Assembly: GCA_037176885.1 (NCBI GenBank) | Contig: JAWWNJ010000154.1 | Coordinates: 186,001-250,000, forward strand | Direction: 5' to 3' | Source of the DNA: Favolaschia claudopus | Taxonomy: Eukaryota > Basidiomycota > Agaricomycetes > Agaricales > Mycenaceae | DNA length: 64,000 nucleotides | Shown here: piece after piece, positions 23,467 through 34,524 of the stretch | Layout: the number at the start of each line of letters is the position of its first letter | Numbering within the stretch: position 1 is the first letter of the stretch | Notes under the pieces: generated by a model | The model's input: only the letters and a program-made list of their open reading frames with translations | Database searches by the model: none | What the model was told of the DNA's origin: nothing | Made by a program: the position numbers and the translations under genes

Positions 23467-23868
23467 ATGCCACGGATCGTTCGGGACCGACCCATTCAGT
23501 GCGATTCACACGCGGACTACACCTACGGTCCGCTCCCACAGTATTTCTCCGTCGATCCGGCCGCCTCGCGGTTCGACGTATCGCATGTTTTCGACCAATG
23601 TCGATTCTACCTCGCCAATAAACCTCAGTCGATTGCAACTGTTCTTTCGCCCTTCAAGTTCTTCAAATTCATCAACACCCAGGAAATCTACCAAGTGAAT
23701 CTCAACATCCCTTGCGGCATGCCAAGTATAACGGAGTACTTGTCTGTACTTGTCCATCTTTGTCCATACGAACGGAAGCAACTTTTCTCGGCAACTCTCC
23801 GACGACGACTGCGCATTGATAACATTGATGTAGACGCATCCACCATGCCGTGCGCGGTGATTCTATAG
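23467..23868 (+). CDS. Small hypothetical protein, 133 residues
   Basis: Single uninterrupted frame from ATG 23467 (MPRIVRDRPIQCDSHADYTY) to TAG 23868. Its composition is ordinary, with aromatic and hydrophobic residues spaced as in a folded domain (FDQCRFYLANKPQ, SPFKFFKFINTQEIYQVNLN). There is no signal peptide or membrane span. The Cys near the C-terminus is at position -5, so it is not a CaaX box. A pyrimidine-rich leader precedes the ATG, which supports a real transcript. Family not recognised. Confidence 0.45.
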   Translation: MPRIVRDRPIQCDSHADYTYGPLPQYFSVDPAASRFDVSHVFDQCRFYLANKPQSIATVLSPFKFFKFINTQEIYQVNLNIPCGMPSITEYLSVLVHLCPYERKQLFSATLRRRLRIDNIDVDASTMPCAVIL

Positions 23869-25781
23869 TACACCGCAACCACCAGCATATTGGATTGAAC
23901 TCTCTTCTTGCCTTCGCCTGTCCTCTATCCAAGGCTTCATCTGACGACTTAGCACTTGTTGTGCTTTAGACGAGTTTCCCTTCCCTCTCGAAATCCAGAG
24001 CTGCTGCAAGTACCGCCCAGGAGAGAACTCAATCTTGGTCATTCAACTTAGCTGCTCCTGCTTCTATTGGATCACCTCTCAGTGCTGACGGCGCAATTCT
24101 CCAAGCTATTGTCTGCAAGTGCTTCACTGGCAAGAAGGCGACTCACTGGAACATTTGAATTAACGGGCGGAGGCCAATCTTTCTGTAGCTGTTCGGCAAT
24201 TTGAATCCTTCGACGACGCCGGTTATCTGTAAACAACAAGAGACGATGTTCTGGGCGTCAATCTTGCCCAATTTCAAGCCCTCGATTAGCCGGTGGCTCT
24301 TGTACAAGCCAAGCACGACGGTGGGACTGGAGGACCGAGGTTCAAAGGTCGCCGCCGCTGACGATGGCGGTAGTTTCGAAACTCTCGTTGTGCCAAGGTT
24401 AGTCACCTGTGCTGACACGGAACCTGTGGCAGGACAAAGGTCGGAAATGCATTATATCAATGTTAGTGTAAAGCTTCTCAACGAAATTTTTAGGTCTTGT
24501 CAATCATTGCAATTGTCGGCACGGTCGAGGACGTGGTCTGGCCAATGCCATGATCTGTGCGCACCGACGTTCTCGTGTCTTGCCTAACCTACACTGGACT
24601 GATTCTCTGGCGAACCGAAAGTACTCCGACCAAATTTCCCTGATGGTGTTCTCACAATTCCGTTTCTACCCGTCAAGAGTACCTTCGGGTAAATCAATGT
24701 GAACAACTCAGATCCCTCTTCGCCTCGCTTATGCTGTAACTCGATACTCTTATGACTGTCGGACTATCTGTTTTTTCCTCATACAACGCTGTGCGGGTGC
24801 TAATTACCAGTAATAAGTATCGACAAGATGACCTCGCACGTACTGTAGATACTATGTACGGCACAGTCAAGGCAGAGTTAATATCGAGTCAAGGGACCCG
24901 CTGAATTGACGATAATCTGTGTTTGCGAAACTCGCAATGCTTCGCGAGCACTCCTATGTTCAATTGGATTGGATCGGAACTTTCCGGTTTTCGTGATGCG
25001 TCTCTTGCCGCCTCTTGCTGTCCACTGCTTTGCCACTGCTAGTGCTGGTGACTGCTCAGTCGCCGCTTGTTGAACTCGCGTAGAAGCTTCAAGCTTCACA
25101 GTGTCTCAGAGTGCTCTCCACGACACGCGCTATGGAGCTTTTCACCTTTCTTTCAACGGTCAAAACGGCAGCAGTGCTCACTGCTACTGAAAAACGAATG
25201 CAATGCCAAACACGACGAGCGCTCCGCAATAAACAGCAATTATCTTCTAGCGAGCTTCAAAACGACTTCGGAGGTGCTCACGGATAACGGTGAAAGTGAG
25301 TTGAGCGAACCATAGAAAATCCCAGTAGAAACATCAGGTCCAGCGCTGTTGGCTGTGATTGCACTCCCGTTGATTGCTGTTCAATTTACCCTCAAATCGA
25401 CACCGTCCTCCGTATTTTTCAGCTGTTCTCGTTTGGCTGTGCTCTGCATCCTAACAATTGACCGTGTCGCACGCAACTCATTCACCTCAAGGCGTCCACT
25501 GGACTGAGAGTATGTTCGAATCATTGATCCCACTCCCGAGTCCGTCAAAACAGGGCGAAGCGTATGCATTAAACAGTGTTGAGCGCTACGCCCAGTTCTG
25601 CTAAAATATCTCGCCTCGCCATGGATCAACCTCATAAACAATAGAATGCACGAAATACGGGAGCATCCGCAAGACAGGCTTCTGTGGACATGAAGAGAAC
25701 GGCTTTCACCTGTGAGCTCGCCTGGACAGTGGGAGACTGGGTTGGACTGAAATAATAGCAGGCTTGGCCATTATCGCCTCC
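23869..25781. other. Gene-poor stretch, 1.9 kb
   Basis: The largest gap in the window. ORFs on both strands (24201-24587 plus, 24878-25099 minus, 25067-25315 plus) are short, overlap one another and lack any motif. I looked for transposase, reverse transcriptase and tRNA features and saw none. It may hold regulatory sequence for the receptor-like gene that follows, or a decayed element I cannot recognise. Confidence 0.45.
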
Positions 25782-27426
25782 ATGGCGGAGAGTTGCGCGT
25801 CGATTGGTAAGTTGATGCGTCCTGCTGGTTTGAGGTGATAATCTCACTCGTAACCATAAGCCGTTCGCGGGCTTCAAAGTCGCAGTGCGCCGGAATTTTT
25901 TTTCTTGCTGTATTACGGCTAACTTGTCTCTGACTTCAGGTATGAAAGTTGGCCGAGACGACGCGACATCCGGCGCTTTCGCGTCGGCGTCGTGGATATG
26001 GGCTCCGAATGACTCTGGAGGAACGGTTGCGTTCATGAAATCTTTCAATCCACCCTCAGGCAAAAATGCAGACAGCGCAACCATATCCATCACTGCCGTC
26101 CGGAATTTTACACTATGGGTCAACGGACACCCCGTCGGCCAGTCGTCGCGTACTGGCACAGACGCGTGGAAGTCGGCCCAAGTGTTGCATGCGGCATTGA
26201 ACGCGACGACCGCGAACCTGTTCTCTGTGCTGGTGCGGAGCAGTGACTCGACCACACCTCAGCCTGGGCTTTTGGCTGCAATCGATATACTCTACTCCGA
26301 TAATACAACCTCCACCATCGTTTCAGATTCTAGCTGGCTGGCCTCGACCGATATTCCCTCCGATTTCCCCGCTCCATCCTCTTCGCACCTGTCAGCATTC
26401 ATACCGGTCACTGTCGAGGGGCTCTATGGATCAGGTCCCTGGGGAGAAGCTGTCGCTCTTGCCCCTCATGACGCAGATTTTCCTACCCTCCAGGGTAGCT
26501 CTTGGATTTGGTCGACGTCAAATGCGTTTCTAACTGCTCCCACCGGAAGTGTGGGCTTTCGCAAAACCTTTTCCACACCCAGTGGGAAGAGCGCGCAGTT
26601 CGCGAAAGTGATTGCTACAGCGGATAATTCATTTGACTTCTATCTCGGACATTCATTCATCAGCTCTCCGCCAACAGACCTTAACCTTAATATCCCTGGT
26701 GCTATGAGCATCTGGCATTACCCGCAGAGATTCACCATCGATAATCTGAATTCTACCCTAAATGTTTTCAACATCATCGGGTGGAATTTCGATGCGCAAG
26801 GAAGAACACTCGCTACCAGTGCGGGTGTTATCGCTATTCTCCAAGTCTATTACACGGATGGGACCAGCGATGTCATCCGGACAGATGCTTCCTGGTCATC
26901 CGGTCCATCGAACGCCGGGTCTACATTTCTGTTGACCCCGGATTCTTCGCTGTCGCCTGCAGTGGTTCAGGGACCGTTAGGAATGGTGCCATGGAATCAG
27001 ATGCTGAATACCTCCGACACTCTGGCCGCCGCTAGTGTCCCCGCTTTTCCATTCACCGGCCAACCGTCTACATCCAACAACAATTCACATAAAACGGTTC
27101 CGGTTGCGGCCATCGTCGCACCTATCGTCGGTGTAATAGCCGTCGTTGCCCTTCTCGGCGTCATATTTATGGTTCGGAAATCGTCCCGTTTTTCGTCAAA
27201 GAAGCGGAGTTCGGTCGAAATCCTTCCCTATTCTAGCTGGCATTCCCCGACCACGAATTCGCTCGCTGGCACTGGCACCGTTGGGCCATTCGCCGCCTCC
27301 ACCGAGGCAAGCGTTCAGGAGCCTCCTCCACCTGACTATTCCTTGGATGTTCCTTTGGTTTCGGTCGTCAGTGATAATCAGCGGAAACAGCGTTTACGTC
27401 CCGTGCGCTCTCCGGCCTCTACGTAA
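25782..27426 (+). CDS. Receptor-like single-pass membrane protein, paralog A (two Trp-rich ectodomains, PPDY tail)
   Basis: About 521 residues. Proposed exon 1 is 25782-25806 and exon 2 is 25886-27426. The ectodomain has two tandem modules of about 160 residues starting at SASWIWAP (about residue 42) and GSSWIWST (about 211). Each goes on through a G(S/T)V(A/G)F(M/R)K(S/T)F strand. Module 1 continues with FTLWVNGHPVGQS, DILYSDNTTSTIVSDSSW; module 2 with ITxxDNSFDFYLGHSF, VYYTDGTSDVIRTDASW. The pattern resembles galactose-binding-like beta-sandwiches found as accessory domains of alpha-L-rhamnosidases (inference). One membrane span (about 416-438) is followed by a basic stop-transfer and a 75-residue tail with PPDY near residue 490. 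The N-terminal leader is only weakly hydrophobic, so the start is uncertain. Paralog of the gene at 31.7-33.7 kb. Confidence 0.68.
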
Positions 27427-27738
27427 CGCTCTATGGTAGATTTTTGGGTTGATTCACTAGTATATACTTATTGTACATCGCACGTTTGGACTAAGACTGA
27501 TAGTAGCATCCCGCTGTTGGACTTTTTAATTATAGCGCTTTATTAGCCTTTCTGTGCTATTTCGGTGGTTTGGAAAATCCGATCACATCACGGAGGCAAA
27601 GTCAACCGCTGCCAAGCAGTGCTGTCTGTAACGCAATTGGCTCTTGTCCGATTTAACCTGCTTTTTTTGGCGCCTGACTTGCGCCTAGCACTAGAAAAGA
27701 AGAGATGGGACAGCTTCAATCCTTATTCCCCTCTAGCC
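27427..27738. other. Intergenic, 312 bp
   Basis: AT-rich 3' flank of paralog A, then the 5' flank of the DUF2235 gene. No element recognised. Confidence 0.5.
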
Positions 27739-30147
27739 ATGTCCGCCCACCATGTTTTGGAGCCCACCGACGCCACCTTGGTTGACCGAACACCACAGAG
27801 CTCCATGAGGAGACGAGGTCCCTCGGAAGAGACTGCTGTCGAGATCACCGCCAGTCCAAATCCAACGAACTTGAGCTTTGATCACGAAAAACTGAAGGAT
27901 CAACGCGAATGTCGACGGCCCATATCCTATGTACCACCAGAAAACCATCACCGCTGTCTTATTATCTGTTTCGACGGCACTGGGGATCAATTCGACGCGG
28001 ACAACTCGAATATTGTGCAACTCGTATCGGCGTTGAGGAAGGACGATCGCGCGAAGCAGATGGTTTATTACCAGGTGGGTACTCATTCATTGTTTTACAC
28101 GAATTGTTATGAATGGTCGACCACTTCAAGTCGGGAATCGGTACATATTCTTCATCGAAGCTTGCAACGCCTTTCTTGACAAAGATGTCGCTGGTGAGTG
28201 TGTTTCTCTTGTCCCGGCAAGCATTAAGGCCGCTGCTGTAGACGCTCGACGCGGCAATTGCCTGGAATCTCGACTCTCATGTCATGTGTGAGCCACTTCT
28301 ACAGCCTACATCTGCCCCAAATTCATTTCTGTCTATGTAGCGGGCTATGAGTTCTTGATGCAAAACTGTCGGTGCCACCTTGATTAATGTCCTGTGCCAG
28401 GTCAATGCTCAAGTTTCGTCTATAGATACCACCGGAGATCGTATATGTATCTTTGGATTCTCCAGGGGCGCCTACACTGCTCGCAGGTCTGTTTATAGAA
28501 CCCTGGCTATTTTCATACAGTTGACCAACTATCTCTGTTCAGTTTAGCGGGTATGATTCACAAAGTGGGGTTGCTGCCGGTCGACAATCATCAGCAAGGT
28601 CGGCTTACTTATCGGTACTCCGCGAAATTCTGTCGTTTAACCGCCTCGATAGTGCCCTTTGCATACAAGATGTATACACGAGCCGACGCGACAGGATGGG
28701 CTCAGGTATGATCATCAGTTTACACTCTAGTAGAAGCGTACTGATCGAAGCGCCAGTCAAATGCATTCAAGAAAGCCTTCAGCAACGACGTTCACATCGA
28801 CTTCATTGGCGTTTGGTCAGTTCGATTCAATATGGATTAACCAAGCCCTGATTCATCTTGTGTAGGGACACTGTTGACTCCGTGGGCCTAATCCCGAAGC
28901 GTCTGCCATTTACCACCTCCAATACTATTGTTCGTACCTTCCGACACGCAGTCTCGCTCGATGAGCGGCGAGCCAAGTTCAAGGCCAACCTCTGGAATTT
29001 TCCTGATGACACGGAGAAGGCGTTGGGTGTCCCGCCCACGCCTTCGCCGCCGGCAACCCCACCCGCAACGGAGCTTTCCAAACCCAAAACCTCACCTCGG
29101 AGCACACCCAAGCATGGCTTCACATTGCCTAGTATGAGTGTGCCGAAGATGCCTAAGTCTCTCAAAAGTAGCGGTTCAGATACCGATGATTCAGATGAAG
29201 CGGAGCAGACGGAATTTGAAGCCGCGTTCACGAAGCGGCAAAGGAAGACGAAACCGACAGATGTTCTGGAGGTTTGGTTCGCGGGATGTCATTGCGGTGC
29301 GTTGCTGCTGCGTCTAATTAACAGTTATCGACCCTAAATCTACGACTTGACAGATGTCGGAGGTGGTTCTGTTCCCAACGATACTCGTAACAGCTTAGCG
29401 CGAATACCTCTGCGATGGATGATAAGAGAATGTTTTAAGGTAGTCTCACTCTTTTTTGGCACAAAATCTAGATGTTGAATGTGTGTCCAGGCCGACACTG
29501 GTATCATGTTCGACTCTCGACGCCTTCGCGAATTGGGTCTCGATCCTGCAACGCTATACCCCATTGTGCTCCCGCGGCCACCGCCCCTTCCGCTCCCGGC
29601 CAGCACTGTAATTGAAAATGTACCGAAGCGCAAGGGATGGCTACAACGGATGTTTTCTTCGCGCAAGACCAGGGAAGCTGAGGGGGTAGAAGAATATGCG
29701 CCCCCGACGCCCGATCTGGATGATGATGATTGGGAGGAAAAGAAGGGTGGAGGCAAAGTCACGGTCAAAGAAGAACAACCCTCGCCAGGTGTGGAGGAAC
29801 TGGAAGATCTACACGATTCGCTTTCGCCGATCTATGACCAGCTCACCCTCAAACCGTTTTGGTGGATCCTCGAAGTTATACCGCTTTCGTTTCGGTATCA
29901 GAAGCGGGACAAGGTGTGGGTGAACGAGGTCAGGGCGAACTTGGGGAGGGCAAGGTACATCCCACATCAGCGGCCGACGCATGAAAGCGAGGATGAGGTG
30001 CATCACCACCCGCACGGCATCGAAAAGCCAGTGGTAAATCTGAAGGTGCATCGAAGTGTCAAGATGAGAAGGGAGGCAAAGGACGCGAAGGGGAGGTCCT
30101 ACATTAACCGAGCACGGTTTCACGCGGAGCCCGAGTGGGTGGATTGA
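27739..30147 (+). CDS. DUF2235/Tle1-like alpha/beta-hydrolase (phospholipase-type)
   Basis: Eleven exons, 624 residues from ATG 27739. The family is that of the T6SS phospholipase effector Tle1 catalytic domain, widespread and uncharacterised in fungi. Features in order: CLIICFDGTGDQFDADNSNIVQLVSAL (strand and first Asp), [49 protein letters not shown] with the GFSRG nucleophile elbow, then FIGVWDTVDSVG, and GCHCDVGGGSVPNDT with the third conserved acidic/His region. The C-terminal part is variable and charged. No signal peptide is visible, so it is probably cytosolic or membrane-peripheral. It sits between paralog A and the thioesterase-like gene, all on the plus strand. Substrate unknown; lipid or ester hydrolysis is inferred from the fold. 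Confidence 0.85.
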
Positions 30148-30490
30148 CGGAGAGCGTGCGCTGATAACATGGTCGAATTTGCCTGGCGCAAGGCAAGGCA
30201 AGTTCGAAGAGTTGGAATCCGGAGGCTTGAATCATGATGTGACGAGATTTATGTACGAACGAGTCCGCGAAGTTAGACTCGGCAGACTAATGTAATGTAA
30301 TGAACTATTTACGACTCGTAGAAAATGAATAAAGGCACGGTTTAATGCTAAATTTTCGGAGGCGGGCCGGGGCCCCGGGAAGGCCCGGGACCAAAAGCCT
30401 ATTCCCAACCTATTCCCGTCCACATCATCTCGAATCTGAAGATCTTGAACCATTGCTTATACTTACAGTGTACTATCCCCCGCCGCTACT
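30148..30490. other. Intergenic, 343 bp, with a GC-rich inverted repeat
   Basis: 3' flank of the DUF2235 gene and 5' flank of the thioesterase-like gene. The sequence is AT-rich except for 30361-30392. Confidence 0.5.
30361..30392. repeat. GC-rich block with overlapping palindromes
   Basis: About 32 bp, almost entirely G and C, inside AT-rich flanks. It contains CCGGGGCCCCGG and two CCCGGG cores, which could fold into a stable hairpin in RNA or DNA. It lies about 210 bp past the DUF2235 stop codon. It may mark the transcript end of that gene or a protein-binding site; I cannot tell which. Confidence 0.45.
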
Positions 30491-31417
30491 ATGAGCTTGG
30501 GTTCCGCAGTGCAGCCCCCCTCGATTGTACAAGTTGCGCCACTTGAATCGTCTGAGCTCGATTCTCCTCAGCCTCCCATCGTCATCTTTCTGCATGTACG
30601 TCGACTGCATCTTAACCTTGGCAGGATTGCCAACTATACACAAGGGCCTTGGAGGCTCCCCAGAAGACATAGCTACGAACGCTGTACACCCTCTGCGCCA
30701 AAATACCGCAATCGGACTTGGTCAAGTAAAATGGATACTTCCCGTGGCGTAGGCGTTCTCTGCATGGCAGTAATCTAAGAGACCAACGCTTTCTCAACAT
30801 GATCAGACCCACAATCACAGTAACGGGGAACATGGGACGCCATATGCCTGCGTGGTTCAATATTCGCATTTTTTACTTTCCTCTTACTATTCCTCCGCCC
30901 GGCGAAGAAGACGAAGCCACACTTCTATGTACCGAGTATCGCCTCAATTGAAGCACTTCTAACGAATACTGTCTACTCCGGTGTCGATCCTAGTCGCATC
31001 GTACTTGGAGGATTTTCGCAAGGCGCTGCGATGACTCTTCTTACTGGCCTGGCCACATCTCATAAACTCGCTAGATTGTTTGTATTGAGCGCACGTCTTT
31101 CTTTGAGACATAGATTCAAATCGGTTTGTTGTCGAACCCTCATTCAACTTTGTTCGCTCACGCTATTTTAGATGGCATCCTCCCATGCTTCCGCGGTGCC
31201 TATTTTCTGGGGTCATGGAACAGTTGATCCACTGGTTCCGTACAAACTTGGCCGTGTATGCGCCGACTATTTAATGATCGAGCTCGGTATTCCTCCTGCG
31301 CAACCTGGATCCTCTAGCGGATTGGATTTTCATACCTACGAAGGTCTCGCGCATTATATTGGAGATGATGAATTGACGGACCTCGCGTTCTGGTTGAGGA
31401 ACATATTCTCCTTGTAG
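30491..31417 (+). pseudogene. Acyl-protein thioesterase/lysophospholipase-like gene with an apparent frameshift
   Basis: Carboxylesterase of the APT1/Apt family, which removes palmitate from proteins or acyl chains from lysophospholipids. Features in order: IVIFLHGLGGSPED, VKWILPVAPTITVTGN, MPAWFN, SRIVLGGFSQGAAMTLLTGLA (GFSQG, catalytic Ser), VPIFWGHGTVDPLVPYKLG (Asp) and FHTYEGLAHYIGDDEL (His). So the triad is present, and GT/AG introns join the pieces around 30597-30647, 30752-30806 and 31123-31171. Between GEEDEATLL and IASIEALL (about 30930-30945) the frame shifts by one base, and no intron of normal size fixes it. Either a sequencing error, a real frameshift or a splice I cannot see. 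It is typed as a pseudogene only for that reason. Confidence 0.62.
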
Positions 31418-31727
31418 GAATCTTCGGGTTCTCAACTGAAATTCTTTCCCCGACCTTGACCACCACTTTTCTTTGGCAGATTGAGATATTATGCCTATCA
31501 TCGCTGTATCTCTCAAATCATTAGATTACATGATTTCCCACTGTCACCAATGCTGAAGACGATTCGTGAATCATCCAAATCTTGAATGACAAGTCGACTT
31601 CTTGTTGATCGGGATACACTGGGAAAACAAGCAATGTATCTAAAGCTTCCCTACGCATTAACAGCGACAAATGCGCTGAATGAACCTTTCCTATTTCACC
31701 CCCCCGAGCGATTCGGAGGGTCCCACA
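31418..31727. other. Intergenic, 310 bp
   Basis: 3' flank of the thioesterase-like gene and promoter of paralog B. No distinct element recognised. Confidence 0.5.
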
Positions 31728-33744
31728 ATGAAGACCTCAGGTGCGGTGTTCTTTGCATACCTCGACCCCCACGAAACTCATTCTCTCCTATAGGTACTAT
31801 TCGACCTTTCACACTCATTTGCTTATTCACTCTTACACTGCGTAAGTCGTTCGTGGCTACCAGACTCGTTGGTAACAGAGTCGGTGCCTTGCAGTGGTAC
31901 GCGCTGGTGTTCATCAACATCGGCATCCTAGACTTGCACTCAGCGCACGAGATGCGCTTGCGGATAGTGGATTGACATCCGCATCGTGGATATGGGACTC
32001 AGGCTCGTCAGCCGGCAATGTCGCGTTCCTAAAAACGTTCAGCAGCTCTGTGGGAAAAATAGCCTCTTCAGCGACCATTTCGTTCACTGCAGCGAACAGT
32101 GCCACCCTCTGGGTTAATGGGCAACCAGTTGGGCAGTCCAATGACTGGAAAGTTGCTGAGGTGCTCAGCGCTGCGCTGAATGCTTCGTCGAATACTTTCT
32201 CGGTGTTCGCCGCCAGCGGTGGGTCTTCACCTCCCGCAGGTTTTTTGGCCGCTATCAAAGTGCAGTATAGCGATGGATCCGTTGATACCGTCTTGTCCGA
32301 TTCGAGTTGGAAGTCCTCCGCCAATATTCCCTCCGACTTCCCTTTGCCCGCGGACACGTCCCGCTTTACCTCTGCGACAGTGGCTGCGTCCTTCGGGTCC
32401 GGCGCGTGGGGAACAGCTGTAAACCTCACGCCTCCAGATCCCAACGTCCCGACTTTGGTGGGAGGTACGTGGATCTGGTCCACCTTTGATGGCGAGTACG
32501 CCGCGCCTGCTGGAACTGTCGGATTCCGCAAGAACGTTGTTACACCGAACGGGAAGAAAGCGCAATCCGCGAGCGTTCTCCTCACGGCCGATAACACTTT
32601 TGCTTTTTACGTGAATGGCAAATACGTCGGTGCCCCTCCGTTCGAAGCCAACGCTGTCGTCGAGTCGACGGCCTGGGGGCGTGCACAACAGTTCAGTGTT
32701 GACCTCAACCCGGCATCGAATACGTTTACTGTTATCGTCACAAACTTTCTCAATCCATCATCTGGAGCAACATCGCCGGCAGGTCTCGTCGCAAGCATCC
32801 GAGTCATATATGCAGATGGAAGCAGCGATCTCCTTGGAACGGACCCGAGTTGGTTAAATGGGCCATACACCAGCGTTGCGGATTTTCTTGCGGTGCCGGA
32901 TTCTGCGCTCGCGGCATCTTTCAATGTAGCTGCTGTTGGAGCTTGGCCATGGGGATCGCTTTCTGGTGTTTCCGATGTATTAGCAGCTGCGGCAGTTCCT
33001 TCTGCTCCCTTCACCGAGAGCCCTGCGTCGTCAGGGAGCCAAGGCGATTCGAATTCCTCTACAGGTGGAAGAAGCGGTTTGGGCCCAGGTGTCAATTCGA
33101 CGAGCGCTTCTGTGACCAGTGGCAGCGACCGCGGCGCGTCTGGTGCTGCTGTTTCCTCCACCTCGCATCCTGGAAGCAGCGCAGGTTCAGCTTCTACAAC
33201 ACCGGGCGCTGATGCCGGAAATTCTGCGCCTTCGAGCACTGTCACCTCAAATTCAGCCACCCATAACAGTACTCCTGTAGCTGCAATCGTTGGCGCAATT
33301 GCAAGTACCCTCACCTTACTCTTCGTCGGTCTAGCTGGATCATGCTGGTATCGTCGACGTCGCGCGCGCCTTCGGCGCAATTTGCATTCAGCGGGGTCGA
33401 GCATCATTGCGCCGTTGAATAATGCCTCGGAAGCGCATAACGCTCAGCCAGTCACCTCTGTTTTGGAAAATGATGACTCCCCAAGCACGACAGAATTACC
33501 GGTCGGAAGTATACTCCCGTTTCTGTTGCCAATGGAGGAACGCGCAGGGCAAGCGCCAGGACCTAGCCAGAACTCTCCAACGACCAAGCTTGAACGTGAA
33601 CTAATGAGCTCACGAGCCATTGAAGCTTCCTTATCGACTGATACCCCCCCATCTCTACATACCAATAATCCACAGGCAGAAGAAGCATATTTTTCAGACG
33701 CAGAACCTGATACTCGCCCTCCGCCAAGCTACTATACCGAGTAG
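31728..33744 (+). CDS. Receptor-like single-pass membrane protein, paralog B (two Trp-rich ectodomains, PPSY tail)
   Basis: Three exons (31728-31740, 31794-31841, 31895-33744), 636 residues. The two small exons rebuild a good signal peptide (MKTSGTIRPFTLICLFTLTL, then LVRA), which supports the start. Modules 1 and 2 begin at SASWIWDS (about residue 49) and GGTWIWST (about 210). They share with paralog A TLWVNGQPVGQS, VLSDSSW, GTVGFRK, LTADNTFAFYVNGKYVG, AGLVASIRVIYADGSSD and LAAAAVPSAPFT. A Ser/Gly/Thr-rich stalk (about 385-475), likely O-glycosylated, comes before the membrane span (about 483-505). The span is followed by CWYRRRRARLRR and a 125-residue acidic tail ending in PPSYYTE, a PPxY motif at the very C-terminus. 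Probably a cell-surface carbohydrate or wall-binding sensor (inference). Confidence 0.75.
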
Positions 33745-34524
33745 TAGCTTAAATCTGTCTTTTCCTGTATCTGCTCACCCTCAGATGATCCCTTCAACCT
33801 CATGTCGAATTGTATTCGATGCTCCGTATTCTACAATCATATTGTACGGAGTATCAAAGGAACATCGTACCCAAATTCGTCTTCGACTTTCGGGCTCCGC
33901 AACAGACTACGATGATCCGTGAGGCAGATTCAAAGGTCAAATGACGCAAGAGGACGGACGAAACAGCTCTGAACTCCGTCACCGCAAATATCTAATCAAG
34001 GCATCAACTTGAAGTACTGTAGCTAAAATCGACATCAAGCTTCCAAGTACTTAGTGTTCGCCCTGGATCCGACCCCTTTCATGCAGTGAGTACCCTGTTG
34101 ACTTCCAGGACATTGCAAGCGCACAATGTGAGGAACTGGAAGGGAATGTGTATGTGGTGATCTTTGCCTATTGACCGATTTGGCACAACTCGTCCATCAC
34201 CTCGAAGAGGAAGGAGTTTGTTTGCAATTGTTTAGCTCACTGATTGAAGTCGCTACAATGTTGAAACCGGAACCCTTCGTGGACTGAGTATTCCAACCTT
34301 CGGTTCGTAACCCGTAACATCTGCTGAAGAGAAAATATGCGACGTTCATGGCATTATGCGATACAAAAGGAAGTAGGAAAATGCATCTTTCGTGTGGATT
34401 CGTGTGACTAGTGAGAATGTTCCATTGGAGTGAGATGTAGAGAGAAAAAGTCAATAACGTTATGCAAAGGCTACAATGTTGGCGTAATGCTTTATCGTTT
34501 CAGATCGGTGCGCCTTAGAAAACA
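33745..34524. other. Intergenic between convergent genes, 780 bp
   Basis: 3' flanks of paralog B and the KIN4-family kinase. AT-rich, with no recognisable ORF or repeat. Confidence 0.55.

Noticed and set aside
32607..33407. Long antisense open frame (266 codons) opposite receptor paralog B
   Set aside because: It mirrors the Ser/Ala/Gly-rich coding strand, has no splice logic or motif, and overlaps well-supported exons.
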